Of a stretch of DNA of 64,000 nucleotides, positions 49,940 to 58,896 are shown one piece after another. How positions within the stretch are numbered: the stretch's first letter is position 1; each line of letters opens with the position of its first letter. The notes beneath the pieces are model-generated. The model saw only the letters and a list, made by a program, of their open reading frames with translations. It did not search any database and was not told the DNA's origin. A program made the position numbers and the translations under genes. This stretch comes from Betaproteobacteria bacterium. Lineage in GTDB: Bacteria > Pseudomonadota > Gammaproteobacteria > Burkholderiales > Burkholderiaceae_C. The stretch lies in assembly GCA_016716535.1 (NCBI GenBank), contig JADJWD010000007.1, positions 930,001 through 994,000 on the forward strand, read 5' to 3'.

Positions 49940-52207
49940 ATGGACGCAGCCGCCGCTTCGGCCGCCCCTTCTGCCCCCTCTCCTTCCTCTCCCGCCGCGG
50001 CACCACCGGCACCACCGGGGCCCCCGTCGCATGGCCCGTTGCGGCCGCGGCCGCGGCGCCTGCGGCGCGTGCTGCTGTGGGGCCTGTTGATCGCGCTGCT
50101 GGCGGTCGCGCAATCGCTGCTCGTCGCGCTGACGCTGCGCTATGAAGCCTGGCGCGCCGTCGACGCGGCCGAGAACGCCGCCGCCGAGGTGGTGGCCGCG
50201 GCCCGGCGCGACCTGCTGCGCGTGACGCACTCGATCCAGGCGATGACGTGGATCGAGCCACACGACCCGGCCTGGCGCGCCACCGCCGCGCAATTGCTGC
50301 GCGAGACGCCGCAGCTGCGCCGGCTGGAGTGGCGCGACCGGCGCGTATCGCTCGTCACCGCGGTCGAAGCACCGCTCGGCCCGCCGCTCTTCGCGCGCAT
50401 TCCGCGCGCGGAGCTCGAAGGCGGCGCCGACCTCGCCTGCCGCGAGGCGCAGCGCGCCAGCGCGCCGGCGTTTTCGCGCAGCTACTTCGCGCCGACGCCC
50501 GAAGGCACGGGCCAGGAGGTGATCGACCTGTGCGTGCCGGTGCTGCGCGACGGGCGCGATGCCGGCTTCGTCGTCGCGACGCTGTCGCTGCCGGCCTTGC
50601 TGGAAGCGGCGGCCGAGCGCTCGCGCGTGCTGCAGCAATACGAGCTGAGCCTCGTCGAGGCCGACGGCGCCCGCCTGGCGCGCGCCGGCGTGCGCCGCGG
50701 TGCCGGCGTGCACACCGCCGAGCAGGTGCTCGACCTGCCGGGGCAGACGCTGCGCCTGCGCGCCGACAGTCTGGCCGGCCACCCGAGCCTGATCCCCAAC
50801 GTCACCCTCGCGCTCGTGCTCGGGCTGTCAATCGGCCTCTTCGGCGTCGTGTTCCTGCTTGCGCGCGACGTGCGCCGGCGCGCCCAGGCCGAGCAGGCGC
50901 TGGCCGAGGCGCTGCGTTTTCGCCGTGCGATGGAGGACTCACTCAGCACCGGCCTGCGCGCGCGCGACATGGCTGGCGCCATCACCTACGTCAACCCGGC
51001 CTTCTGCGCGATGGTCGGCTACAGCGCCGAGGAGCTGCGCGCGGTCCGCCCGCCGGGGCCGCCGCCGTACTGGCCGCCTGAACGCGCGGCCGAGTACGCC
51101 GAGCGGCAGCGCCACCGCCTCGCTGGCGACGTGGCGCCGCAGGCGCAGCGCGAGGGCTTCGAGACCGTCTTCATGCGCCGCAACGGCGAGCGTTTCCCGG
51201 CCATGGTCTACGAGGCGCCGCTGCTCGACGCCGAAGGCCGCCAGACCGGCTGGATGGGCTCGGTGCTCGACCTCGCCGCGCAGCGGCGCATCGAGGAGCT
51301 GTCGCGCCAGCAGCAGGAGCGCCTGCAGGCCAGCGCGCGGCTGGCCACCGTCGGCGAGATGGCCTCGCTGCTGAGCCACGAGCTGAACCAGCCGCTGGCG
51401 GCGATCGCGAGCTACTCGACCGGCTCGCTGAACCTGCTGGAGGAACTGCGCGAAGACGAGGCGGCAGCCGCGCCGGCGCTGCAGTCCGTCGATGCGGACG
51501 CGGCAGGCTTCGCCGCCGGCCCCACCGCCGCCGACCTCGTGCCGCTGCTGCGCCAGGCGCTCGCGCGCATCGCCGAACAGGCCGAACGCGCCGGCCGCGT
51601 CATCAAGAGCGTGCAGGACTTCGTGCGCCGGCGCGAGCAGCTGCGCGAGACGATCGCCGTCGACCTGCTGCTCGACGCCGTGCTGCCGCTCGTGCGGCTG
51701 CAGGCGCGCAAGAGCACCGCGCAGGTCGAGGTCGATTTGCCGCAAGCGCCCGAACGCATGCCGCGCGTCGTCTGCGACCGCACGATGCTCGAGCAGGTGC
51801 TGCTGAACCTGGCGCGCAACGGCATCCAGGCGATGGAGGCGGGCACGCCGGCGGCCGAGCGGCGCCTGGGCATCCAGGTGCGGCCCGCGCCCGACGACGC
51901 GCGTGTTGCCTTCGAGGTCAGCGACAACGGCCCGGGCATCGCGCCGGAGGTGGCGGCGCGCCTCTTCACCCCGTTCTTCACGACGCGCGCCGAGGGCATG
52001 GGCCTCGGCCTGAGCCTGTGCCGCACGGTGATCGAGCAGCACGGCGGCGCGCTTGCCTTCGGCCAAGGCCCCGATGGCCGCGGCACGGTGTTCCGCTTCA
52101 CGCTGCCGGCGGCGCGGCCACTGGCGCCCGACGCGGGGCAACCCCGGGGCGAAGCGGGGGCCGAAAGCGGCGAAACTCACGCCAGTCCTGGAACTCGCAC
52201 CCGCTAG
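49940..52207 (+). CDS. PAS-domain sensor histidine kinase (DctB/FixL-like)
   Basis: 755 residues. A Pro/Ala-rich cytoplasmic N-terminus leads to a membrane segment (VLLWGLLIALLAVAQSLLVAL), a periplasmic sensory region (about 68-285) and a second segment (VTLALVLGLSIGLFGVVFLLA). A PAS domain follows (AITYVNPAFCAMVGYSAEEL), then HisKA with His480 in LLSHELNQPLAAIASY and an ATPase domain (NLARNGIQAME, DNGPGI, GMGLGLSLC). The HELNQPL type and long periplasmic domain resemble dicarboxylate sensors. A link to the divergent malic enzyme gene is inferred only from position. The FixJ-type regulator follows 30 bases on. Confidence 0.9.
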   Translation: MDAAAASAAPSAPSPSSPAAAPPAPPGPPSHGPLRPRPRRLRRVLLWGLLIALLAVAQSLLVALTLRYEAWRAVDAAENAAAEVVAAARRDLLRVTHSIQAMTWIEPHDPAWRATAAQLLRETPQLRRLEWRDRRVSLVTAVEAPLGPPLFARIPRAELEGGADLACREAQRASAPAFSRSYFAPTPEGTGQEVIDLCVPVLRDGRDAGFVVATLSLPALLEAAAERSRVLQQYELSLVEADGARLARAGVRRGAGVHTAEQVLDLPGQTLRLRADSLAGHPSLIPNVTLALVLGLSIGLFGVVFLLARDVRRRAQAEQALAEALRFRRAMEDSLSTGLRARDMAGAITYVNPAFCAMVGYSAEELRAVRPPGPPPYWPPERAAEYAERQRHRLAGDVAPQAQREGFETVFMRRNGERFPAMVYEAPLLDAEGRQTGWMGSVLDLAAQRRIEELSRQQQERLQASARLATVGEMASLLSHELNQPLAAIASYSTGSLNLLEELREDEAAAAPALQSVDADAAGFAAGPTAADLVPLLRQALARIAEQAERAGRVIKSVQDFVRRREQLRETIAVDLLLDAVLPLVRLQARKSTAQVEVDLPQAPERMPRVVCDRTMLEQVLLNLARNGIQAMEAGTPAAERRLGIQVRPAPDDARVAFEVSDNGPGIAPEVAARLFTPFFTTRAEGMGLGLSLCRTVIEQHGGALAFGQGPDGRGTVFRFTLPAARPLAPDAGQPRGEAGAESGETHASPGTRTR

Positions 52208-52237
52208 GGCGGCGGCCGTGGCCGCCCGGCGCCGATC

Positions 52238-52921
52238 TTGGTCCCGCCCGCTCCTCCTGCCCCTCCCACGTCAGCCGCCCGGTTCGCCCGCCCCGGCCTG
52301 CCGGTCGTCTACATCGTCGACGACGAGGAGGTCGTGCGCGACGCGCTCGCGTGGCTGCTGCGCTCGCGCCGCCTGCTCTCCGAAGGCTTCGCCAGCGCCG
52401 ACGCCTTCGCCGCCTGGCTCGAGGCGCAGCCGCAGCCGTGGCCGTGCGCGCCCGGTTGCATGCTGCTGGACGTGCGCATGCCCGGCACCAGCGGCCTGGC
52501 GCTCTTCGAGCGGCTGGCCGATGCGGGGCTCGCGGCAACGCTGCCGGTGATCTTCCTCACCGGGCACGGCGACGTGCCCACCGCGGTGGCGGCGGTCAAG
52601 CGCGGCGCCTTCGACTTCGTCGAGAAGCCGTTCTCGAACAACGCGCTCGTCGACCGCATCGAGCAGGCGTTGGCCAAGAGCGCCGCGGCGCTGGAAGCGC
52701 GGCAGCAGCGCGACGCCGCCGCCGGTGCGCTGTCGGAGCTGACCGAGCGCGAGCGCGAGGTGATGCAGCTCGTCATCGAAGGACGCCCGAACAAGCTGAT
52801 CGCCGACGAGCTGCGCATCAGTGTGCGCACGGTCGAAGTCCACCGCGCGCGTGTCTTCGAGAAGATGAACGTGCGCTCGGCGGTCGAACTGGCCAACCTG
52901 CTGCGCGAGCGCGGGCTGTGA
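52238..52921 (+). CDS. FixJ/NarL-type response regulator
   Basis: 227 residues. The receiver has acidic residues in VVYIVDDEEV, phospho-acceptor Asp78 in MLLDVRMPG, Thr in FLTGHGDVPTAV and Lys in EKPFSNN. The LuxR-type helix-turn-helix is LTEREREVMQLVIEG through ISVRTVEVHRARVFEKM. The frame opens at TTG 52238; a later start just before LPVVYIVDD is possible. It is paired with the kinase upstream, and its stop overlaps a possible thiL GTG, so regulator and thiL may be on one mRNA. Confidence 0.92.
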   Translation: MVPPAPPAPPTSAARFARPGLPVVYIVDDEEVVRDALAWLLRSRRLLSEGFASADAFAAWLEAQPQPWPCAPGCMLLDVRMPGTSGLALFERLADAGLAATLPVIFLTGHGDVPTAVAAVKRGAFDFVEKPFSNNALVDRIEQALAKSAAALEARQQRDAAAGALSELTEREREVMQLVIEGRPNKLIADELRISVRTVEVHRARVFEKMNVRSAVELANLLRERGL

Positions 52922-52938
52922 GCGCAACGGCCGAGCCG

Positions 52939-53907
52939 ATGGGTGAGTTCGAACTGATCGCGCGCCACTTCAAGCGCGCGCCGGGGCCGGGCTCGGGCGC
53001 GCGGCGCGCGGCGTTGGGCGTCGGCGACGACTGCGCGCTCTTTGCGCCCGACGCCGGCATGCAGCTCGCCGTGACGAGCGACATGCTCGTCGAAGGCCGC
53101 CACTTCCTCGCGACCGTGCCGCCGGCGCGGCTGGGCCACAAGGCGCTGGCGGTGAACCTGTCGGATCTCGCCGCGTGCGGCGCCGAGCCGCTGGCCTTCA
53201 CGCTGGCGCTGGCACTGCCGCGCGCCGACGAGGCCTTCCTCGCGCCGTTCGCGGCCGGGCTCTTCGCGCTGGCCGATGCGCACGGCATCGAACTCGTCGG
53301 CGGCGACACGACCGCCGGGCCGCTGAACATCTGCATCACCGCCTTCGGCCAGGTGCCGGCGGGCCAGGCGCTGCTGCGCAGCGGCGCGCGTGCCGGCGAC
53401 GACCTGTGGGTGAGCGGCCGGCTCGGCGACGCGCGGCTGGCGCTGGAGGTCTTTCGCGGCGCGGTGTCGCTGACTGGCGACGCGTTCGAGCAGGTGCGCG
53501 CGGCGATGGAAACACCGCAACCGCGCGTCGCGCTCGGGCGGGCGCTGCGCGGCGTGGCGACGAGCGCCATCGATGTCAGCGACGGCTTCGCCGGTGACCT
53601 CGGGCACGTGCTCGCCGCCTCCGGCGTCGGCGCCGTCGTCGACGCCGACGCGCTGCCGCGCAGCGACGTGCTGGCCCGCCAGGCGCCGGCGCTGCAGCAC
53701 CTGTGCACGCTGGCTGGCGGCGACGACTATGAGCTGCTGTTCACCGCCCCGCAGGCGCGGCGCGAGGCGGTGCTGGCGGCGGCGCAGGCGGCCGGCGTGC
53801 CGGTGACGCGCTGCGGCCGCATCGAGGCCGAAGCGGGCCTGCGCGTGCAAGACGCCGCCGGCCGCGCGCTTGAATCGAACTGGCGTGGATTCGACCACTT
53901 CGCCTGA
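52939..53907 (+). CDS. thiL: Thiamine-monophosphate kinase
   Basis: 322 residues. MGEFELIARHF is the classical ThiL start, followed by LGVGDDCALF (Mg/ATP site), TSDMLVEGRHF, HKALAVNLSDLAACGAEPL and GGDTTAGPLNI. It phosphorylates thiamine monophosphate to the pyrophosphate cofactor. I chose ATG 52939 from the family start; GTG 52918, which overlaps the regulator stop as GTGA, is the coupled alternative and would add seven residues. Confidence 0.95.
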   Translation: MGEFELIARHFKRAPGPGSGARRAALGVGDDCALFAPDAGMQLAVTSDMLVEGRHFLATVPPARLGHKALAVNLSDLAACGAEPLAFTLALALPRADEAFLAPFAAGLFALADAHGIELVGGDTTAGPLNICITAFGQVPAGQALLRSGARAGDDLWVSGRLGDARLALEVFRGAVSLTGDAFEQVRAAMETPQPRVALGRALRGVATSAIDVSDGFAGDLGHVLAASGVGAVVDADALPRSDVLARQAPALQHLCTLAGGDDYELLFTAPQARREAVLAAAQAAGVPVTRCGRIEAEAGLRVQDAAGRALESNWRGFDHFA

Positions 53908-54502
53908 GCCGGGGACAGCGGCCGCCACCGTGCCGCCCGCTGTCCCCGCGAGCCAAGCGGACCAGGCATCGACCCGTGCGGCACCCGCGCGCGCCGACTT
54001 CGCCTTCATGCGCCGGCACGCCGCGCACTGGCTCGCGTTCGCCTTCGGCGCCGGCCTCGCGCCGCGCGCGCCGGGCACCGTCGGCACGTTGTGGGCGTGG
54101 GTGTCGTTCGTCGTCATCGACCCCTGGCTCGACGCGGCCGGCTGGGCCGTGTTGATCACCGCGGCGCTCGTCGCCGGCCAGTGGGCGGCGACGCGCACGG
54201 CGCAGCACCTGAACACCGCCGACCCCGGCGCGATCGTCTGGGACGAGGTCGTCGCGTTCTGGATCGTGCTGTGGCTCTTGATGCCCGCGCCGTGGTGGGC
54301 GCAGCTCGCGGCGTTCGTGCTCTTTCGCTACTTCGATGCCGCCAAGCCCGGGCCGGTGCGCTGGGCCGACGGCCTCTTCAAGCCGCGCGCCGGGCAAGCG
54401 ATCGGCTGGCGGCAGGGCGCCGGCATCCTGCTCGACGATCTCGTCGCGGCGGCCTGCACGCTCGTCTTCATCGCGTTGTGGATCCGGCTGTGGAACACCT
54501 GA
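53885..54502 (+). CDS. pgpA: Phosphatidylglycerophosphatase A
   Basis: About 205 residues from GTG 53885. The family region begins near WLAFAFGAGLAPRAPGTVG, and IVWDEVVAFWIVLWL and RYFDAAKPGPVRWAD are the conserved acidic motifs of PgpA. Three or four membrane segments are present. It dephosphorylates phosphatidylglycerophosphate in lipid synthesis. The Ala/Pro-rich first ~40 residues are not typical; TTG 53870 and ATG 54008 are other starts. The thiL-pgpA-pncC order is common in proteobacteria. The start overlaps thiL. Confidence 0.93.
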   Translation: MDSTTSPEPGTAAATVPPAVPASQADQASTRAAPARADFAFMRRHAAHWLAFAFGAGLAPRAPGTVGTLWAWVSFVVIDPWLDAAGWAVLITAALVAGQWAATRTAQHLNTADPGAIVWDEVVAFWIVLWLLMPAPWWAQLAAFVLFRYFDAAKPGPVRWADGLFKPRAGQAIGWRQGAGILLDDLVAAACTLVFIALWIRLWNT

Positions 54503-55029
54503 ACCTGGATGACTGGCAGCCACAGGTGCTGGCGCTCGGCGAGGCGCTGCGCGCGCGCCGCTGGCGCATGGCCAGCGCCGAGAGTTGCACCGGCGGCCTC
54601 GTCGCCGCGGCGTGCACGTCGGTGGCTGGTTCGAGCGACTGGTTCGAGCGCGGCTTCGTCACCTACAGCAACGACGCGAAGGTGCAGATGCTCGGCGTGC
54701 CGGCCGAGTTGATCGCCACGCACGGCGCGGTCAGCGAGCCGGTGGCGCGCGCGATGCTGGCCGGTGCACTCGCTGCGGCGCCGGTGCAACTGGCCGTCGC
54801 CGTCACCGGCATCGCGGGCCCCGGCGGCGCGGTGCCGGGCAAGCCCGTGGGCACGGTGTGGCTCGCGTGGGGCACCGCGACCGAGGTGCACGCCGAACGG
54901 CTGCAACTGGCGGGCGACCGCACCGCGGTGCGCGGGCGGACGGTGCACGCGGCGCTGCGGCGGCTGCTCGACGTGGTCGGCGCGTCGAACGTGCCAGGCG
55001 CGTCGAATGCAGCGAGCGCCGGAGGCTGA
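54490..55029 (+). CDS. pncC: Nicotinamide-nucleotide amidase (CinA C-terminal type)
   Basis: 179 residues, a stand-alone CinA C-terminal domain. SAESCTGGLVAAACTSVAGSS, FVTYSNDAKVQMLGV and AVTGIAGPGGAVPGKPVGTV are the diagnostic motifs. It deamidates NMN to nicotinate mononucleotide in NAD recycling. GTG 54490 overlaps the pgpA end by 13 bases; no ATG is available before the SCTGG motif at a sensible distance. The last ~15 residues (NVPGASNAASAGG) are low-complexity. Confidence 0.93.
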   Translation: MEHLNLDDWQPQVLALGEALRARRWRMASAESCTGGLVAAACTSVAGSSDWFERGFVTYSNDAKVQMLGVPAELIATHGAVSEPVARAMLAGALAAAPVQLAVAVTGIAGPGGAVPGKPVGTVWLAWGTATEVHAERLQLAGDRTAVRGRTVHAALRRLLDVVGASNVPGASNAASAGG

Positions 55030-55030
55030 A

Positions 55031-55936
55031 ATGAAGATTGTCCTCGCCGGCGACTTCGACGATGCCGAGGAGCACCAGCGCTGGCACGAGGCGCTCGCGC
55101 AAGCGCTGCCCGAGGCGCACTGGCTCGGCGCCGACGCCGCGGCCGCGTACGCCGACGAGGTGTCGGTCGCAGTCGTCGCGAACCCGCCGCCGGGAAGCTT
55201 GGCGCCGTTTCGCCACCTGCGCCTGATCCAGAGCCTGTGGGCCGGCGTCGACCGGCTGCTCGCCGACGCGTCGCTGCCCGCCGGCGTGCCGATCGCGCGC
55301 ATGGTCGACCCGGCGATGAGTGCCGCGATGGCCGAGACGGCGCTGTGGGCGACGCTCGCGCTGCACCGCGGCTTCTTCACCTACCAGCGGCAGCAGCGCG
55401 ATGGCGTGTGGCGAGCGCTCGCGCAGCGCCGCGCCGACGAGGCGCCGGTGCTCGTGCTCGGGCGCGGCGAGATGGGCCGCGCGGTCGCGGCGCGGCTGCG
55501 CGCGCAGGGCTACCCCGTCACCGCCTGGGGCCGCGACGGCGCGCCGCTCGCGCCGCTGCTCGCCGCGCACGAGATCGTCATCAACCTGCTGCCGCTGACC
55601 GCGGCCACGCGCGGCCTGCTCGACCGCCGCTTCTTCGCGGCGATGCGAGAAGGCGCCGCGCTCGTCAACCTCGGCCGCGGTGCGCATGTTGTCGACGACG
55701 ACCTGCTCGCGGCGCTCGACGCGGGGCACTTGAGCCACGCGGTGCTCGACGTCTTCCACGCCGAGCCGCTGCCGACTTCGCACCGCTACTGGACGCACGC
55801 GCGCGTGACGATGCTGCCGCACGCCGCGGCGGCGACCGACGAGCGCAGCGCCGCGGCGGTGGTGGCGGCAAACCTCCGCGCCCTGGAGCATGGGCGCCCG
55901 CTGGCGCACTTGGTCGATCGGGGTCGCGGGTACTGA
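55031..55936 (+). CDS. ghrA: D-2-hydroxyacid dehydrogenase, GhrA-like (glyoxylate/hydroxypyruvate reductase)
   Basis: 301 residues. The NAD(P)-binding motif is VLVLGRGEMGRAVAARLRAQG, the catalytic Arg is probably in NLGRGAHVVDDDLL, and the Glu-His pair follows (DVFHAEPLP, MLPHAAAATD). The short length and the LIQSLWAGVDRLL and ARMVDPAMSAAMAETALWA segments fit the GhrA group, which reduces glyoxylate and hydroxypyruvate. ATG 55031 has GGAGG just upstream. It starts one base after the pncC stop. Confidence 0.85.
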   Translation: MKIVLAGDFDDAEEHQRWHEALAQALPEAHWLGADAAAAYADEVSVAVVANPPPGSLAPFRHLRLIQSLWAGVDRLLADASLPAGVPIARMVDPAMSAAMAETALWATLALHRGFFTYQRQQRDGVWRALAQRRADEAPVLVLGRGEMGRAVAARLRAQGYPVTAWGRDGAPLAPLLAAHEIVINLLPLTAATRGLLDRRFFAAMREGAALVNLGRGAHVVDDDLLAALDAGHLSHAVLDVFHAEPLPTSHRYWTHARVTMLPHAAAATDERSAAAVVAANLRALEHGRPLAHLVDRGRGY

Positions 55937-55969
55937 CCCGCCGCGCTCGGCAGAGCGCGGTAGCGAGAA

Positions 55970-57586
55970 CTACGCGCCTGCCTTGCGACCGCCCGGCAGC
56001 GGCACCATCACCGGCTGACCCGGCGCGGTGCAGCCGGTGTCGCAGCAGCGTCCCGGCTGCCGGTTCTGCGTGAGGGCGCGCTTGTCGTCGTGCAGCACGC
56101 CGCGCTCGAGCAGGCGCTCGACCAGTTCCACCTTGGACCCCACCGGATAGTTGCGCCAGATCTCCTGCTTCATCGCCGCCGGCGAGCCGCCGCCGTGCAG
56201 GCTGATGACCGAATACCAGCTGCCCTGGTGCGACGCCGTCAGGTCCTCGATGAACCGCGCGGTCTGGATGCGCTTGTCGTAGGGGATGTCCGGGTGGGCC
56301 TGAAGCACCTCCGACAGCTTCGCGGCCGTCGCCGGGTTGTGGTCCTCGTCGGGGCCCGGCAGCGCGACGACGAGACCGCCGGACACCTCGTGGGCGAGGC
56401 GGTGCATGTCGTAGATCTGCGTTGCCAGCAGCAGCTTGCCGATGTTGCTGTACACAGGGTCCGGCATGAAGGACCCGCTGTACTCGTCCTGGGTCGCATA
56501 GACGCTCGCCGCGACCCCGCAGGCGTAGAAGCCTTCGGTGATCTTGATGAGTTCGACCATCGGCTCGCGCAGCGCGCGCTTGGTTGCCGGGTCCAGACCG
56601 TTCGCTTCGCACATCAGCGCCCCGGCGCCGATGAGCAGGTCGCCGAAGCCGGCGCGCGCGGCGATGCAACTGTGGCGATGGTGCGTGGCGTAGCTGTACG
56701 TCAGCACGTGGCTGTGCTCCCAGTCGCCGGCGTAGAAGACCCGGTCCCAGGGCACGAAGACCTTGTCGAAGATGACGACCGCGGTCGACTGGCCGTACTT
56801 GCGCGAGAAGAGCGCGTCGCCATGCTCGAGCTTCTCGCCCGGGCGCCCGGCCGGCCGCGCGACGATGGTGATGCCGGGCGCGTCGACCCGCACGGCACAG
56901 CACACCGCGAACGGGGCGTCCTCGGCGCCCATGTTGCGGCTGGGCATGACGAGGAACTCGTGCATGTAGGGTCCGCCGGTGACGATGGCCTTCGTGCCGC
57001 TGATGACGATGCCCTTGCCGTCCTGCGAGACGATGTGGACGTAGGTGTCCGGGTTCGCCTGCTGGTGGGGCTTCTTGCTGCGGTCGCCCTTCGCGTCCGT
57101 CATCGCGATGCCGAGCGAGAGGTCCTTGTCCTGCACATGCGCGAGGTAGGCCGCGAAGCGCGCGCGGTGCTCGGTGGTGCCCTTCGCGTCGTCGATGCGG
57201 GCGGTCGCCTGGTGGATGCCGTTGAGCGCGTCGTGGGCGAGGTAGCGCTGCGCGCAGCCCGTCTCCTGGCAGAGCACGCGCACCGCCTCGAGCTTGTTCA
57301 ACAGGTCGCCGGCCGACTCGTCGATGTGCAGCATCCGGGCAACGACGCGGTGGCGCGAGTGCTGCGTGGCCAGCGCGATCGGCGCCAGTTCCGGGCGGAG
57401 CGCGGCGTCGTAGGTGAAGGCCAGCGCATTCACGCCCGGCCGCAAGGCCGGCTCGTCGGCCACGCGCGCGACCACGCGGCCATCGACGTACACCGTGGGC
57501 TTGTACTCGCGCAGGGATTCGCGGTACTGGTCACCCGTCATCAGGGCCACGCGGCCAGGGGCCGCGGTTTCGGGTTGCGAGGTCAT
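55970..57586 (-). CDS. 4-hydroxyphenylacetate 3-hydroxylase / 4-hydroxybutyryl-CoA dehydratase family flavoprotein
   Basis: A 538-residue acyl-CoA-dehydrogenase-like flavoprotein. It starts in the HpaB style (LMTGDQYRESL, PTVYVDGRVV). The region THHRHSCIAARAGFGDLLIG resembles 4-hydroxybutyryl-CoA dehydratase, but of that enzyme's iron-sulphur ligands (Cys99, Cys103, His292, Cys299 in the Clostridium protein) only equivalents of the first Cys (Cys111) and the His (His303) remain; Tyr115 and Ala310 replace the others. It is therefore probably a flavin-dependent hydroxylase, with a reductase needed elsewhere. The tail has an unusual GRCCDTGC motif. It is divergent from an isochorismatase-like gene. 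Substrate unknown. Confidence 0.75.
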   Translation of the reverse strand: MTSQPETAAPGRVALMTGDQYRESLREYKPTVYVDGRVVARVADEPALRPGVNALAFTYDAALRPELAPIALATQHSRHRVVARMLHIDESAGDLLNKLEAVRVLCQETGCAQRYLAHDALNGIHQATARIDDAKGTTEHRARFAAYLAHVQDKDLSLGIAMTDAKGDRSKKPHQQANPDTYVHIVSQDGKGIVISGTKAIVTGGPYMHEFLVMPSRNMGAEDAPFAVCCAVRVDAPGITIVARPAGRPGEKLEHGDALFSRKYGQSTAVVIFDKVFVPWDRVFYAGDWEHSHVLTYSYATHHRHSCIAARAGFGDLLIGAGALMCEANGLDPATKRALREPMVELIKITEGFYACGVAASVYATQDEYSGSFMPDPVYSNIGKLLLATQIYDMHRLAHEVSGGLVVALPGPDEDHNPATAAKLSEVLQAHPDIPYDKRIQTARFIEDLTASHQGSWYSVISLHGGGSPAAMKQEIWRNYPVGSKVELVERLLERGVLHDDKRALTQNRQPGRCCDTGCTAPGQPVMVPLPGGRKAGA

Positions 57587-57671
57587 GCCGGTCTCCCGTC
57601 GAACGCGAGGAGCGACTTTAAGTGTTCAATGCCACACTGGGTCGAACATGCCACGACCCGCGGAGGTGACG

Positions 57672-58223
57672 ATGGATTCGATGCGCGCAGACGCCAGTGC
57701 GCTGGTGCTCGTGGACTACCAGGCGCGGCTGATGCCGGCCATTCATGGCGCGGCGGAGGTGACGGCGCGTGCCGTGCTGCTGGCCAAGGCGGCGCACGCG
57801 CTGGGCATTCCGGTGCTCGGCACCGAGCAGAACCCGGCCGGCCTGGGGCCGAACGTCGAGGCAGTGAAGGCCGAGTGCGCGTCGACACTCGCCAAGACCC
57901 ACTTCGACGCCTGCGCCGACGGGCTCGTCGAGGCCCTCCAGGCCGCACGACCCGGCGCCGAGCAGGTGGTCGTCGCCGGATGCGAGGCGCATGTCTGCAT
58001 GATGCAGACGGCGCTGGGTTTGCGACGGGCCGGACGACGCGTGTGGGTGGTCGAGAACGCCAGCGGCTCGCGCAGGCCCACCGACCACGCCGCGGCCATG
58101 CGCCGGCTGGCCGAGGCCGGCGCGACCATCGTTACCCACGAGATGGTGCTGTTCGAGTGGCTGGCCGACTGCCGGCATCCGCGATTCAAGGACGTGCTCG
58201 CGCTGATCAAGGCCGCCGGTTGA
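57672..58223 (+). CDS. Isochorismatase-fold cysteine hydrolase
   Basis: 183 residues. The catalytic triad of the family is visible: Asp15 in LVLVDYQ, Lys75 in LAKTHFDAC and Cys109 in GCEAHVCMMQT. Such enzymes hydrolyse isochorismate, nicotinamide or other amides; the sequence does not decide which. ATG 57672 follows GGAGGTGACG at good spacing. It is divergent, by 85 bases, from the HpaB-like gene, so the two could share regulation and a pathway. Confidence 0.87.
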   Translation: MDSMRADASALVLVDYQARLMPAIHGAAEVTARAVLLAKAAHALGIPVLGTEQNPAGLGPNVEAVKAECASTLAKTHFDACADGLVEALQAARPGAEQVVVAGCEAHVCMMQTALGLRRAGRRVWVVENASGSRRPTDHAAAMRRLAEAGATIVTHEMVLFEWLADCRHPRFKDVLALIKAAG

Positions 58224-58250
58224 CGGCCTTCACCGACGGCCGGCCGGCTT

Positions 58251-58838
58251 TCAGCCGGGCGCCGCGCCGCCCGGCCGCGGATCCTTCCAGCGCTTGACGA
58301 GGTCGTGCGGCAGGTCGAACAGGTCCAGCGCCTTGCCCACCGTATGGTCGACGACCTCGTCGATCGACGACGGCCGGTTGTAGAAGGCCGGCACCGGCGG
58401 CATCACGATCGCGCCGCAGCGCGTGGCCTGCGCCATCAAATCGAGGTGACCCAGGTGCAGCGGCGTCTCGCGCACCAGCAGCACGAGCCGGCGGTGCTCC
58501 TTCAGGCACACGTCGGCGGCGCGCGTCAGCAGGTTGCCGCTGTGTGAGTGCGCCACCTCCGACAGCGTCTTGATCGAACACGGCGCGACGATCATGCCCA
58601 TCGTCCTGAACGAGCCGCTCGCCAGCGACGCGCCGATGTCGACGTGCGGGTGCACGACGTGCGCCAGCGCCTCGACGGCGTCGACGCGCCAGTCGGTCTC
58701 CTCGATGAGCGTGCGCTTGCCGGCCGGCGACATCACGAGGTGGACCTCCAGCTCGGGCACCGCGCGCAGCGCCTGCAGCGTGCGCACACCGAGGATCGCA
58801 CCCGAGGCGCCCGAGATGCCGACGATGATCCTGCGCAT
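58251..58838 (-). CDS. ubiX: Flavin prenyltransferase UbiX
   Basis: 195 residues. MRRIIVGISGASGAILGVR is the UbiX FMN-binding start, and APCSIKTLSEVAHS and RLVLLVRETPLHLGHLDLM are further family motifs. It prenylates FMN to make the cofactor of UbiD-type decarboxylases, used in ubiquinone synthesis and aromatic acid decarboxylation. ATG 58838 was chosen by this start. No ubiD is in the window. Confidence 0.95.
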   Translation of the reverse strand: MRRIIVGISGASGAILGVRTLQALRAVPELEVHLVMSPAGKRTLIEETDWRVDAVEALAHVVHPHVDIGASLASGSFRTMGMIVAPCSIKTLSEVAHSHSGNLLTRAADVCLKEHRRLVLLVRETPLHLGHLDLMAQATRCGAIVMPPVPAFYNRPSSIDEVVDHTVGKALDLFDLPHDLVKRWKDPRPGGAAPG

Positions 58839-58896
58839 GGGTTTTCGGGGGTCCGTGAATGGGGCGGCGGGTTGCCGCGATGCTACGCTGGCACCC

